Positions 52,845 through 61,855 of a stretch of 64,000 nucleotides of DNA are shown in pieces. The position numbers were made by a program, and so were the translations under genes. Origin of the DNA: Vampirovibrio sp041737375 (GTDB lineage: Bacteria; Cyanobacteriota; Vampirovibrionia; Vampirovibrionales; Vampirovibrionaceae); assembly GCF_041737375.1 (NCBI RefSeq), contig NZ_JBGSRV010000018.1:1-64000 (forward strand), given 5' to 3'. A model generated the notes under the pieces. It saw nothing but the letters and a program-made list of their open reading frames with translations, did no database searches and was not told the origin of the DNA. Numbering within the stretch: the stretch's first letter is position 1; each line of letters starts with the position of its first letter.

Positions 52845-54455
52845 ATGGATGTACTAAACACAACCATAAATACCCAGGACCCAATTTACCTGGAAAATTA
52901 CGAAGCCATGCAACAGCAGGTAGAGTTACTTCGAGAACGGGTTAAAAAAGTTCATCAAGGCGGGGGCTTGGCCCTGATTGAAAAGCATACCCAGCGGGGC
53001 AAGCTGTTTGTACGGGATCGCATTAACGCCTTGCTGGACCCGGACGCGCCTTTTCTGGAATTCAGCCATTTGGCCGCCGACGAACTTTATGACAACGCCG
53101 CCCCCGGTGCGGGACTAGTAACCGGCATTGGGCGCATTCAGGGCATTGAGTGCGTCATTGTGGCCAATGACGCTACCGTCAAAGGCGGCACCTACTTTCC
53201 GCTGACCGTTAAAAAGCATTTACGGGCGCAGGAAATCGCTGAAGAGAACCAGTTGCCTTGCATCTATCTGGTCGATTCCGGCGGGGCTTTTTTGCCCATG
53301 CAGGATGAAGTGTTTCCCGATAAAGATCACTTTGGGCGCATTTTTTACAACCAGGCCCGTATGTCGGCCAAAGGCATCCCCCAAATTGCGGTGGTGATGG
53401 GATCTTGTACCGCCGGGGGCGCTTATATTCCGGCCATGTGCGATGAAAGTGTGATTGTGAAAAAGCAGGGCACCATTTTTCTGGCCGGACCACCGCTAGT
53501 AAAGGCTGCTACCGGCGAGGAAGTATCGGCGGAAGAGTTGGGTGGGGCGGATATTCATTGTCGCACTTCGGGCGTGACCGATCACTATGCCCTGGATGAT
53601 GAAGACGCCATTGCCATCACCCGAAATATCGTGGAAAACCTGAACCGGCGCCCGAAAGCCCAACTGAATCAGGATACTCCCGAAGACCCGCTGTATGATC
53701 CCCATCAAATTTACGGCATCATTAACAAGGACATTCGCAAGCCCTACGATATACGGGAAATTATCGCCCGCTTGGTAGACGGCAGCCGCTTTCACGAATT
53801 CAAGGCCTTGTACGGATCAACGCTGGTGTGTGGGTTTGCCCGCATTTTCGGGTATCCGGTGGGCATTATCGCCAATAACGGGGTTTTATTTTCTGAAAGC
53901 GCTTTAAAAGCCGCCCATTTTGTGGAGCTGTGCGGGCAACGGGGCATTCCGCTGGTATTTTTGCAAAATATCACCGGCTTTATGGTGGGCCGTCAGTACG
54001 AGGCCGGTGGCATTGCCCGGGATGGGGCCAAAATGGTAATGGCGGTATCCAACGCTGCGGTCCCCAAATTTACGGTCATTATCGGGGGTTCTTACGGGGC
54101 TGGCAATTATGGCATGTGCGGACGGGCCTTTGGCGCTCGGCAAGTGTGGATGTGGCCCAACGCCCGAATCTCGGTGATGGGCGGAGAACAAGCCGCTAAC
54201 GTGCTGCTCACCGTCAAAAAAGATCAGCTGGCCGCCCATGAAAAACCAGCCTTAAGCGCTGAGGCAGAAGAAGCGTTTAAAGCCCCCACCCTTGAAAAAT
54301 ATGCCCGTGAAAGCAGCGCTTACTACAGTACCGCAAGGTTGTGGGACGATGGCATTATCGATCCCGCCGACACCCGCATGGTTTTAGGCCTGGGCATTGC
54401 CGCTTCCCTCAATGCCCCATTCCCAGAGCGTGGCCACGGGGTATTCCGTTTTTAA
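52845..54455 (+). CDS. mccB: 3-methylcrotonyl-CoA carboxylase beta subunit (carboxyltransferase)
   Basis: 536 residues. It moves carboxylate from carboxybiotin to 3-methylcrotonyl-CoA in leucine breakdown. Motifs are RERVKKVHQGGG, KHTQRGKLFVRDRINALLD, VANDATVKGGTYFPLTVKK, YLVDSGGAFLPMQDEVFPD, GSCTAGGAYIPAM, and FLQNITGFMVGRQYEAGGIA with IGGSYGAGNYGMCGRAF. The FLPMQDEVFPD and GGTYFPLTVKKHLRAQEI segments favour MCC over propionyl-CoA carboxylase. First gene of the operon. Confidence 0.93.
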   Translation: MDVLNTTINTQDPIYLENYEAMQQQVELLRERVKKVHQGGGLALIEKHTQRGKLFVRDRINALLDPDAPFLEFSHLAADELYDNAAPGAGLVTGIGRIQGIECVIVANDATVKGGTYFPLTVKKHLRAQEIAEENQLPCIYLVDSGGAFLPMQDEVFPDKDHFGRIFYNQARMSAKGIPQIAVVMGSCTAGGAYIPAMCDESVIVKKQGTIFLAGPPLVKAATGEEVSAEELGGADIHCRTSGVTDHYALDDEDAIAITRNIVENLNRRPKAQLNQDTPEDPLYDPHQIYGIINKDIRKPYDIREIIARLVDGSRFHEFKALYGSTLVCGFARIFGYPVGIIANNGVLFSESALKAAHFVELCGQRGIPLVFLQNITGFMVGRQYEAGGIARDGAKMVMAVSNAAVPKFTVIIGGSYGAGNYGMCGRAFGARQVWMWPNARISVMGGEQAANVLLTVKKDQLAAHEKPALSAEAEEAFKAPTLEKYARESSAYYSTARLWDDGIIDPADTRMVLGLGIAASLNAPFPERGHGVFRF

Positions 54456-54512
54456 ACCGGTAAGGCTTGCACTGGAAATGGATCGCACACAAGCTCGCCC
54501 CTTCTCTCCCCC

Positions 54513-54551
54513 AAACAGTCTCTTTGCCGTTTTAGGGAAGAGGCTGTTTTT
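54513..54551 (+). terminator. hairpin with T run between mccB and the hydratase gene
   Basis: AAACAGTCTCTT / AAGAGGCTGTTTTT with a 13-nt loop. It lies inside the 184-bp gap of an otherwise co-directional cluster, so it may reduce rather than abolish read-through. Confidence 0.6.
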
Positions 54552-54639
54552 GTGGTCGCGGTTCTTCAAAAGCCCTCGTTTTCCTGCTACCCTATTGCAA
54601 TGAGAGAGGCAAAGAAGAGAGCTAAGAGGGGAACCCCCA

Positions 54640-55452
54640 ATGGGAGAATTTGTTCGGATTTCCATTGAGCAGGCCGCAGGCCAGCCCATAGCCCGCATCA
54701 CCCTGAATCGGCCGGAATTGCACAATGCGTTTAATGAGGTCATGATTCAGGAGTTACAGTCTGCCTTCAGTGGATTCAACAAAAACTCACCAGTCAGGGC
54801 GGTCATTCTTCAGGCGGAAGGCAAATCCTTTTGCGCCGGGGCTGACTTGAACTGGATGAAAGCCATGGTGGACTATTCGTTTGAGCAAAACGTGGAAGAC
54901 GCCCATGCGCTGGCCGCCATGCTGAAAGCCATTCACAACTGCCCCAAGCCGGTTATCGCCAGGGTGCATGGGGCCGCTTTCGGGGGTGGGGTTGGCCTGC
55001 TGGCCGCTTGCGATATGGCCTTCGCTGTGGATTCCGCCGTGTTTTGTTTAAGTGAAGTGAAACTGGGCTTGCTGCCTGCGGTTATTTCTCCCTTTGTGCT
55101 GAAAAAAATCGGGCAGGGTCACGCCCACCGCTATTTTTTAACCGCCGAAAAATTCAGCGCCGCCGAGGCCCAAAGAATCGGTCTGATTTCGGAAACACTG
55201 GCGGATGTGCCGACTTTGGATTTGAAGATTGATGCCATTGTTCAGTCCCTTTGCGCCAATGGCCCGGAAGCCATTACCCAAAGCAAGGTGCTGATTGAGC
55301 AAGTAAACCGCTACGATTGGGATCGGGCGGTGGATATTACCACCAAAATGATTGCCGAGCGACGCATTTCCAAAGAAGGTCAGGAAGGCATGAAAGCGTT
55401 TCTGGAAAAGCGAGCGCCTGAGTGGATCGCCGAAAGCGCCCCCATTCCATAG
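54640..55452 (+). CDS. liuC: enoyl-CoA hydratase, probable methylglutaconyl-CoA hydratase
   Basis: 270-residue crotonase-fold enzyme. It has ITLNRPELHNAFNEVM, FCAGADLNWMK (oxyanion hole), GAAFGGGVGLLAACDMAFA, and FCLSEVKLGLLPAVISP with the catalytic Glu region. ADLNWMK together with LGLLPAVISP is typical of 3-methylglutaconyl-CoA hydratases. Its place between the MCC subunits fits hydration of methylglutaconyl-CoA to HMG-CoA. A GAGGGGAA box lies upstream of ATG 54640. Confidence 0.9.
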   Translation: MGEFVRISIEQAAGQPIARITLNRPELHNAFNEVMIQELQSAFSGFNKNSPVRAVILQAEGKSFCAGADLNWMKAMVDYSFEQNVEDAHALAAMLKAIHNCPKPVIARVHGAAFGGGVGLLAACDMAFAVDSAVFCLSEVKLGLLPAVISPFVLKKIGQGHAHRYFLTAEKFSAAEAQRIGLISETLADVPTLDLKIDAIVQSLCANGPEAITQSKVLIEQVNRYDWDRAVDITTKMIAERRISKEGQEGMKAFLEKRAPEWIAESAPIP

Positions 55453-55500
55453 CCTAAAATTCATGTTAAAAAATTTAAAAAACTGAAAAAAGGGTCTGAT

Positions 55501-57042
55501 GTGCAAAAGCCATTATTCAAAAAAATATTAGTCGCCAACCGTGGGGAAATTGCGGTTCGGGTCATGAAGACCATTCAGGAAATGGGCATTTTGGCCGTGG
55601 CTCTGGCGTCTGATGCCGACTTGAGCGCCGAGCATACCCGCACCGCCGATGAACTGATTCATTTGCCCGGAGAAAAACCGGCGGATACTTACCTGCAAGC
55701 GGACCTTATTCTGGAGCAGGCCAAAGCGCTGGGGGTGGATGCCGTTCACCCCGGCTACGGTTTTTTATCGGAGAACGCCGCCTTTGCCCAATCCTGCGCG
55801 CAGGCGGGCATTGTGTTTATTGGCCCTGAACCCGGTGTGATTCGGGATATGGGCGATAAAATCATTGCCAAAAATTTAATGCAGCAGGCCGGTGTGCCGG
55901 TGGTTCCCGGCTGGTCCGGCGATTTGCAAACTGAATTTTCCATCATTCAAAAAGAAGCCGCTGCCATTGGCTATCCGCTGCTGGTTAAAGCAGCCGCTGG
56001 GGGCGGTGGCAAAGGCATGCGGCTGGTGAAAGAAGCCGAAGGGCTGGAAGCCGCTTTTGCCGCCGCCGCCCGAGAAGCCCAAAGCGCTTTTGGAGACGCT
56101 CGGGTGTTTCTGGAAAAATACATTACCCGGCCCCGGCACATTGAATTTCAGATTTTTGGGGACCATGAGGGCAACGTGGTGCATTTGTTTGAGCGAGAAT
56201 GCTCCATTCAGCGACGCCACCAAAAAATTATTGAAGAAACCCCTTCCCCGGCCTTAAATAACGACTTGCGGCAGCGCATGGGCCAAGCCGCCGTCAAAGC
56301 GGCCAAGGCCATGGGCTACACCAATGCCGGAACCGTTGAATTTATTCTGGCTGAAGATGGCGCTTTTTACTTTCTGGAAGTCAATACCCGCTTACAGGTG
56401 GAGCATCCGGTCACTGAGATGACCGTGCATCAGGATTTGGTTCGCTTGCAAATTATGGTGGCCGCAGGATTGCCGCTTCCCTTTACCCAAGCCGATTTAA
56501 AGCAGGATGGGCATGCCATTGAATGCCGCATTTACGCCGAAGATCCGGCCCGGAATTTTATGCCGGGCATCGGAAAACTGGCGGTGTATCGTCCGCCTCA
56601 GGGGCCTTTTATCCGGCTGGATGGCGGGGTTCGAGAGGGATCGGAAGTGACCGTGCATTACGATCCCATGCTGGCCAAACTGATTGTGTGGGGGAAAAAC
56701 CGGGAGGCCGCTTTGCAGAAAATGAGCTGGGCCTTGTCCCGATTTGCCTTGCTGGGAGTGGCCAATAACCTGGCTTTCCTCAAGGCCATCATCGATCATC
56801 CTCAATTTCAGTCCGGGGATATTCACACCCATTTTCTGGAAGAAAACCCCATTCTCACCGAAGAAACCGAAACGCCTATTGAGGCCCTGCTACTGGGCGC
56901 TTTAAGTGCCTCTACTTTGAGTGCATCTACCCGCAATCAAAGCGGCACTCACTCACAGACCGGAAGCACCGCAAACGTCGTAATAAAACCATCGCCTTGG
57001 TCCCTCAAAGGCGGCTGGAGGCAACTGACATGTCAAAAATAA
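55501..57042 (+). CDS. mccA: 3-methylcrotonyl-CoA carboxylase alpha, biotin carboxylase part
   Basis: 513 residues from GTG 55501. ATP-grasp biotin carboxylase: ILVANRGEIAVRVMKT, HPGYGFLSENAAFA, VKAAAGGGGKGMRLV, ECSIQRRHQKIIEE, and FLEVNTRLQVEHPVTE. After about 455 a low-complexity Ser/Thr stretch is followed by SPWSLKGGWRQLTCQK, the sequence that normally opens the BT domain of MCC alpha. The frame ends there, inside an A5 run. The next gene, overlapping by 13 bp, encodes BT-like and biotinyl domains. The alpha subunit is therefore split. Confidence 0.92.
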   Translation: MQKPLFKKILVANRGEIAVRVMKTIQEMGILAVALASDADLSAEHTRTADELIHLPGEKPADTYLQADLILEQAKALGVDAVHPGYGFLSENAAFAQSCAQAGIVFIGPEPGVIRDMGDKIIAKNLMQQAGVPVVPGWSGDLQTEFSIIQKEAAAIGYPLLVKAAAGGGGKGMRLVKEAEGLEAAFAAAAREAQSAFGDARVFLEKYITRPRHIEFQIFGDHEGNVVHLFERECSIQRRHQKIIEETPSPALNNDLRQRMGQAAVKAAKAMGYTNAGTVEFILAEDGAFYFLEVNTRLQVEHPVTEMTVHQDLVRLQIMVAAGLPLPFTQADLKQDGHAIECRIYAEDPARNFMPGIGKLAVYRPPQGPFIRLDGGVREGSEVTVHYDPMLAKLIVWGKNREAALQKMSWALSRFALLGVANNLAFLKAIIDHPQFQSGDIHTHFLEENPILTEETETPIEALLLGALSASTLSASTRNQSGTHSQTGSTANVVIKPSPWSLKGGWRQLTCQK

Positions 57043-57536
57043 GCTTAAAAATTCCGAATCAAACGGAGCCCAAGCAACTGGATTGCCAGTTGGCGGGCCA
57101 GCAGTTTTCAATCACCCTGGATGGCGTGGTGCATTCCGGGCAGGTGAGCGTGACCGCCCCCGGCGAGGGATGGCTGCATTATCAGGGTCGCATTCTGCCC
57201 TTTTATCTCACTCAAAAACAGGACACGCTTTCCATCTGGCTGAGCGGAAAGACCTACCATCTCGACTTGGTGAACGCCGCCAGTCGTCGAGCCGGAGGGC
57301 AGTCCGCCGCCGCTGTTTCGGATGGCGCCATCAAAGCGCCCATGCCCGGAACGGTGCTGAAGGTATTGGTCAAACCGGGAGACTCGGTGGAAGCCAACCA
57401 GCCGTTGATTATTATGGAATCCATGAAAATGGAAATGACGCTATCCGCGCCTAAAACGGGCAAGGTAGAACAGGTGCATTGTCAGGAAAATCAACTGGTG
57501 GACATGGGCGCTATCCTAGTGACACTGTCCATTTAA
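57030..57536 (+). CDS. biotin carboxyl carrier protein with BT-like domain (MCC alpha C-terminal part)
   Basis: 168 residues from ATG 57030, preceded by GGAGG with 8-nt spacing. Residues 1-85 are beta-rich (QFSITLDGVVHSGQVSV, LSIWLSGKTYHLDLV) like the BT domain that joins biotin carboxylase to carboxyltransferase. Residues 98-168 form a biotinyl domain: APMPGTVLKVLVKPGDSVEANQ and ESMKMEM with the biotin-accepting Lys. Together with the preceding gene it equals a normal single-chain MCC alpha (about 680 residues). The binding site for its start lies within the codons for the GWR segment of mccA. Confidence 0.9.
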   Translation: MSKISLKIPNQTEPKQLDCQLAGQQFSITLDGVVHSGQVSVTAPGEGWLHYQGRILPFYLTQKQDTLSIWLSGKTYHLDLVNAASRRAGGQSAAAVSDGAIKAPMPGTVLKVLVKPGDSVEANQPLIIMESMKMEMTLSAPKTGKVEQVHCQENQLVDMGAILVTLSI

Positions 57537-57604
57537 TGGCTATTTAAAACAGACAATTTACAATAAAATAACATTGGCAATCGGTGAAACAAGAGGTACC
57601 CCTC

Positions 57605-58543
57605 ATGACTTCAGTAAAATCAGTCAAAATAACAGAAGTAGGCCCCAGAGACGGCTTACAAAATGAAAAAGCGCTGATTGGCACTGGCACCAAGCTGGAT
57701 TTTATTCACAAGCTGGCCGATGCGGGCTTAAAGTATATTGAAGTCACCTCGTTTGTACACCCCAAAGCCGTTCCTCAGTTATCAGACGCACTGGAAGTGG
57801 TGCGGGGCTTGCAGCCCAGAGCCGGTGTTCACTACTCGGCACTGGTGCCAAATTTAAAAGGGCTGGAACGCGCTCTGGAGTCTGGCATTCGGGAAATTGC
57901 GGTATTTACGGCGGCATCCAATAGCTTTACTCAAAACAATATCAACATGACCATTCAGGAATCCTTTGCGGCCTTTAAGCCGGTGGTGGAAAAAGCTTTG
58001 CAGGAAGGCCTCTGGGTTCGGGGTTATATTTCCACCGCCTTTTATTGCCCCTTTGAAGGCAAAATTAAACACGAATCCGTACTAGAGGTTTGCCAACGCC
58101 TGCTGGAAATGGGCGTTCATGAACTGTCCATTGGAGACACCATTGGACAGGCCGTTCCCGACGATGTTCGCACCACCATGACCGCCCTTTTGAAAGCCCT
58201 GCCACTGGAAAAAATGGCCATGCATTTTCACGATACCAACGGCTTGGCCATTGAAAACGTACAAGCATCGCTAGATCTTGGGCTTTCCAGCTTCGATTCC
58301 TCTGCCGGTGGGCTGGGTGGATGCCCCTACGCACCGGGGGCTTCTGGCAACCTCTCCACCGATGCGTTGGTTCATTACCTGCATGCACAAGGCATTGAAA
58401 CCGGCATTGACGCAAGCAAGCTGGCGGATGCCTCTGCTTCCATTCTCAGGGTTTTAAAAAACACCGATGATCTGGTTTCGGACATCGGCAATTTACAATA
58501 TCTGGGAACACCCGATTGCCCCCCTATCCATCCAAGCGCATGA
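57605..58543 (+). CDS. hydroxymethylglutaryl-CoA lyase
   Basis: 312 residues from ATG 57605 (AGAGG 8 nt upstream). It cleaves HMG-CoA to acetyl-CoA and acetoacetate, the end of leucine breakdown. DRE-TIM barrel features: EVGPRDGLQNEK, EVTSFVHPKAVPQLSD, FTAASNSFTQNNIN, GYISTAFYCPFEG, HFHDTNGLAIENV, and the catalytic Cys loop GGLGGCPYAPGASGN. The birA start overlaps its stop as ATGA. Confidence 0.95.
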   Translation: MTSVKSVKITEVGPRDGLQNEKALIGTGTKLDFIHKLADAGLKYIEVTSFVHPKAVPQLSDALEVVRGLQPRAGVHYSALVPNLKGLERALESGIREIAVFTAASNSFTQNNINMTIQESFAAFKPVVEKALQEGLWVRGYISTAFYCPFEGKIKHESVLEVCQRLLEMGVHELSIGDTIGQAVPDDVRTTMTALLKALPLEKMAMHFHDTNGLAIENVQASLDLGLSSFDSSAGGLGGCPYAPGASGNLSTDALVHYLHAQGIETGIDASKLADASASILRVLKNTDDLVSDIGNLQYLGTPDCPPIHPSA

Positions 58544-59244
58544 GTTCTTCACCGTCCAGCTTTCAATACATTGAATACACCGAACTGGATTCCACCAACG
58601 AGGAAGCCCGTCGTCTGCTGCAATCGGAAACGCTGGAACGCTTAACCCTGATTCGGGCGGACAGCCAGACCGCAGGGCGTGGCACGCAGGGGAGGCCCTG
58701 GATTTCGCCATCAGGCGCGGGGCTTTATTTTTCGCTGGTGCATCCTTTTAGTACTTTGGCCGAAATGCAACCCCACACTGTACCCCTCACCCCCACTTTC
58801 ACCCTTGCGGCCGGTGCCGCTTGCGCCGAAACCATTGAGGAGCTGACCGGCTTGCGCATTCAACTCAAGCCGGTGAATGATCTGTATGTGCAGGGCCAAA
58901 AACTGGGCGGCATTTTGGTAGAAAGCCTCATGAGCAGCAACCAGTGCAAAGCCTTGATTACCGGCATTGGCATCAATCTGTTTCGACATACGGATGTGGC
59001 CGCCGGTTGCGCGCAAGAAGCCCGTGGCAATCAACCCGTTAGCTTGCAAGATTGCATTGCCGAGCAGATTTTTAACCAGTGGCACCCCGATGCCATCAAG
59101 CGGGAACTGTGCCAAGCCATTGCCCAAAACGTGCATCGCTTCTACCAGCAATTAATCAACGGACAAGAAGCGCTGATATTAGAACGCTACGAGCATTTTA
59201 AACAACAGAATGACGGCAAAACCCATGATTCCCCTGAAGACTAA
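58540..59244 (+). CDS. birA: biotin-[acetyl-CoA-carboxylase] ligase without HTH domain
   Basis: 234 residues from ATG 58540 (ATGA overlap with HMG-CoA lyase). Class I BirA lacking the N-terminal DNA-binding domain. Biotin/ATP loop: SQTAGRGTQGRPWISP with FSLVHP. The usual WPND reads PVND in LKPVNDLYVQGQKLGGILVE; the Trp is replaced, but Lys and Asp are kept. ALITGIGINL is present. Its place at the end of the operon implies it biotinylates the carrier protein encoded upstream. Confidence 0.93.
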   Translation: MSSSPSSFQYIEYTELDSTNEEARRLLQSETLERLTLIRADSQTAGRGTQGRPWISPSGAGLYFSLVHPFSTLAEMQPHTVPLTPTFTLAAGAACAETIEELTGLRIQLKPVNDLYVQGQKLGGILVESLMSSNQCKALITGIGINLFRHTDVAAGCAQEARGNQPVSLQDCIAEQIFNQWHPDAIKRELCQAIAQNVHRFYQQLINGQEALILERYEHFKQQNDGKTHDSPED

Positions 59245-59245
59245 A

Positions 59246-59278
59246 CCAAAAGCCACCGGTTGGGCCGATGGCTTTTGG
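59246..59278. terminator. hairpin at the end of the leucine operon
   Basis: Perfect 10-bp stem CCAAAAGCCA / TGGCTTTTGG directly after birA, without a good T tract on the plus strand. It separates birA from the convergent gene at 59321. Confidence 0.5.
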
Positions 59279-59320
59279 AGATTTAAAAAATATTCTTTGG
59301 ATTAGAATTTAGGACTACAG

Positions 59321-60205
59321 TCAGGCCACGACATGATTCTGGCGATCGGTTTCCAAGCCGCTCCAAAAAGCGGCCAAGCCTTCCAGCATTTCTTTGCCTC
59401 CGGCTAAAAATTTAGCCCGATCAAAGCGTGGGTCCTGAAAAATTTCCTTTAGCTCTTCCTGAGTGTGGGCGGCATGCTGGGCTTCCAACCGGTTATGCCA
59501 TGCAAAAAAGGCCAGCGATAAATCAGGAACCTTGCTTTTGCGGATTTTCAGCAACCCATCTTCCAGCTCTTGCCAAAAGCCAGCGGCGGCCCAATTCTCA
59601 ATGGCAAAGCTGGCCCCGGCGGCAATACTGGCATCTTCACTGCCGTACAAGCGGGAAAGCTCATCACAGAAAAAGAGGGTAGACTGGGTGCCATGCCGAC
59701 GCTTGCCCAAGTCATCAAACCCCAGATTGAGCGGCTTGCCAAACTTGAGCAACCACTCAAAGTGAGCGGCCCCAAAGCGAAAAGTACCGCCTTCAATGGT
59801 GCCTTCCGTACTCACAAACTCAGGATCGCCTTCCTGGTCCTGATTATCGGCATTCACCGCCACCACCTGCTTGCTTTTGTGGTTAAAAATCACACCCAGT
59901 TCATTGGCCAAAATTTCTTTGGCCTGATGCATGGATTCCAGCGAATCGGCGTTTAGCATTTTCTTCAACTGGGCAATCAAAAATAAATTGGAAAACACCG
60001 AAAACTGAATGGTGAAATGGCGCAACTCGGGCAAGGTGGCCTCGCCATGGGCGAACCATTGGGTGTAGCGGTTATTCACCACCACCGGGTGCTGCAAAAA
60101 CTCGTGCTCCACCAGTTTGGTAAAGCTTTCATAGTCCATTTGGTTCAAATCCTGGGTTTGGTGAGCCATGATGTCGCCCTCTATCCCAATTGCTAATGTA
60201 GTCAT
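59321..60205 (-). CDS. heme-oxygenase-fold (PqqC/CADD-like) protein
   Basis: 294 residues from ATG 60205 with AGGAGGGG upstream. All-helical: FTKLVEHEFLQHPVVVNNRY, LRHFTIQFSVFSNLFL, ILANELG, SIAAGASFAIENWAAAGFW and FFAWHNRLEAQHAAHTQEEL. The spaced Glu and His residues fit the di-iron/heme-oxygenase-like superfamily that includes PqqC, CADD and cyanobacterial DUF3865 proteins. The exact reaction is unknown. It lies 53 bp downstream of an Lrp-type regulator on the same strand. Confidence 0.7.
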   Translation of the reverse strand: MTTLAIGIEGDIMAHQTQDLNQMDYESFTKLVEHEFLQHPVVVNNRYTQWFAHGEATLPELRHFTIQFSVFSNLFLIAQLKKMLNADSLESMHQAKEILANELGVIFNHKSKQVVAVNADNQDQEGDPEFVSTEGTIEGGTFRFGAAHFEWLLKFGKPLNLGFDDLGKRRHGTQSTLFFCDELSRLYGSEDASIAAGASFAIENWAAAGFWQELEDGLLKIRKSKVPDLSLAFFAWHNRLEAQHAAHTQEELKEIFQDPRFDRAKFLAGGKEMLEGLAAFWSGLETDRQNHVVA

Positions 60206-60258
60206 GGTGCTTCCCCTCCTTCACTTTATACGATTTTTGACAAAAACGGAATGGTTGA

Positions 60259-60729
60259 TTATTGGTTTATGTGCAACGCAGACAACGGCGGATGCGCCCG
60301 TTTCATAATGTTCAGCACGGTCATTGACTCCATGCGTTCAATGCAGCCCAAAGGCAGCAGCTTTTGATTGATAAAGGCAGACAGCCCCTGAATGTCTTTC
60401 ACGGCGATATGGGCCAGAAAATCGGCATGTCCCAGCGTTTGAGCGCAAGTCAACACTTCGTCCATGTCTTGAATAATGGCCTCAAAGCGCGCAATTTCTC
60501 TAGGGTGCTGATCCTTGAGGGTAAACGTCATAAAAAGCTCCAGATTCAACCCCACTTGCCAAGGCTCTACCCGAACCGTGTAGCCCTGAATAACCCCCGA
60601 TGCTTCCAGTCGCCGAACCCGCTCCAGCGTGGCTGATTCTGACAAGCCAATGGCTTTGGCCAGCTTGCTATTGCTCAGTCGGCCGTCCAGCATTAAAAGC
60701 CGCAATATCTGTTGATCGATAGCATCCAT
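60259..60729 (-). CDS. Lrp/AsnC-family transcriptional regulator
   Basis: 156 residues. N-terminal helix-turn-helix: QQILRLLMLDGRLSNSKLAK, AIGLSESATLERVRRLEASG; then the RAM ligand-binding domain (LMTFTLKDQHPREIARFE, FLAHIAVKDIQGLSAFI). It likely responds to an amino acid and may control the downstream heme-oxygenase-fold gene. Whether it also senses leucine for the operon at 52.8 kb is untested. Confidence 0.92.
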   Translation of the reverse strand: MDAIDQQILRLLMLDGRLSNSKLAKAIGLSESATLERVRRLEASGVIQGYTVRVEPWQVGLNLELFMTFTLKDQHPREIARFEAIIQDMDEVLTCAQTLGHADFLAHIAVKDIQGLSAFINQKLLPLGCIERMESMTVLNIMKRAHPPLSALHINQ

Positions 60730-60906
60730 GAATATTATTTAGTTTAAAAATAGGTTAATAGCAATACCTTTTGTTTGGATGTCTCAATACCGAACAATCT
60801 AAGGCAGGCGTTTTTTGTGAAACCAACAGAACCCATCAGCGCATTGATTTGCTTTCAAGCACCAAGAGACTTTGAGAAAAGGCCTGAATCTTGATTGCCC
60901 CAACGA

Positions 60907-61836
60907 TTACCGGGTTTCTACGTAGTAACCATATTGCTGAAGATTGAGGCCCGTCAACTGAGCCAGTTCACGATTATGATTCTGGTGTATCTTCATAATT
61001 TCAGCGCGAATGTTGGGCTTAATGAATTGATGTTTAATGTAAAACCAGCGGTCGATGGTGCGCTCAAGCAGGGGACGCAATAATTTTTTACGCGTTCCCC
61101 GGCCCAAAAACGTTAAACGGTTAAACCCAAGCGCCAAATAAGCGGAAATTAAAGAGTAACCCCGGTTTGACATTTTTTTTGACTGCGGAAAATAGGGTTT
61201 GATTTTAGCAAAATCATAAAAAGTACTTAAGAAACGACTGGGTTCATTGCGTAGCATTTCGAAAGGCAAAACCAGCACATTTTGAGGGCTAAACAAATGC
61301 TGATAATTCTGTATAAACCGACCCAGCTCCAGGGTGCGAACATCAATATTGGGGCCTTCTTTGTAGGCACTGGAAGCATAGCTGTGGAATCTTCCGTCAA
61401 AATAATTGAGAAAGTGATTGATGGAAATGGAAAGTCCAGCGTGAATGACTTGTTTGTAAGCCGATTCTAACCAGTCATCCTGTCTGCGAATTGTCACCAG
61501 AATTTTAGCATTGGGAAACATCAGCTTCAGGTAATCCGCAAACATTTTGTTGTGAGAATAATTTTCATGAAAAAATCCAAACAAAGACTCATTGCTGATC
61601 AGTATTTTGTTTTGAGGCAGGCTTTCTATAAAGGCCTCTATTTCAACCTTAATTTGCCCCAGATCCAGCAGTAAAACGTTTCTGGAAAAAAGGTGTTTCA
61701 AAAAACGCTTAATCGGATCAACAACAGTATTAACGCTCACCAGATAGACATCATCCAGTTTTGGAAAAATATGCTCTTGCAAATAAGTAGTGCCGGTTTT
61801 GTGCATACCGACATGGATAATGATTTCTTTTTCCAT
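60907..61836 (-). CDS. sulfotransferase-fold protein
   Basis: 309 residues. The PAPS-binding loop is HVGMHKTGTTYLQEH at the N-terminus, and the second nucleotide segment VTIRRQDDWLESAYKQ is present. The middle and C-terminal parts are basic and aromatic. Likely transfers sulfate to a carbohydrate or lipid; the acceptor is unknown. A second sulfotransferase gene lies 19 bp upstream. Confidence 0.82.
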   Translation of the reverse strand: MEKEIIIHVGMHKTGTTYLQEHIFPKLDDVYLVSVNTVVDPIKRFLKHLFSRNVLLLDLGQIKVEIEAFIESLPQNKILISNESLFGFFHENYSHNKMFADYLKLMFPNAKILVTIRRQDDWLESAYKQVIHAGLSISINHFLNYFDGRFHSYASSAYKEGPNIDVRTLELGRFIQNYQHLFSPQNVLVLPFEMLRNEPSRFLSTFYDFAKIKPYFPQSKKMSNRGYSLISAYLALGFNRLTFLGRGTRKKLLRPLLERTIDRWFYIKHQFIKPNIRAEIMKIHQNHNRELAQLTGLNLQQYGYYVETR

Positions 61837-61855
61837 AATTGCGGTGTCCGATAAT

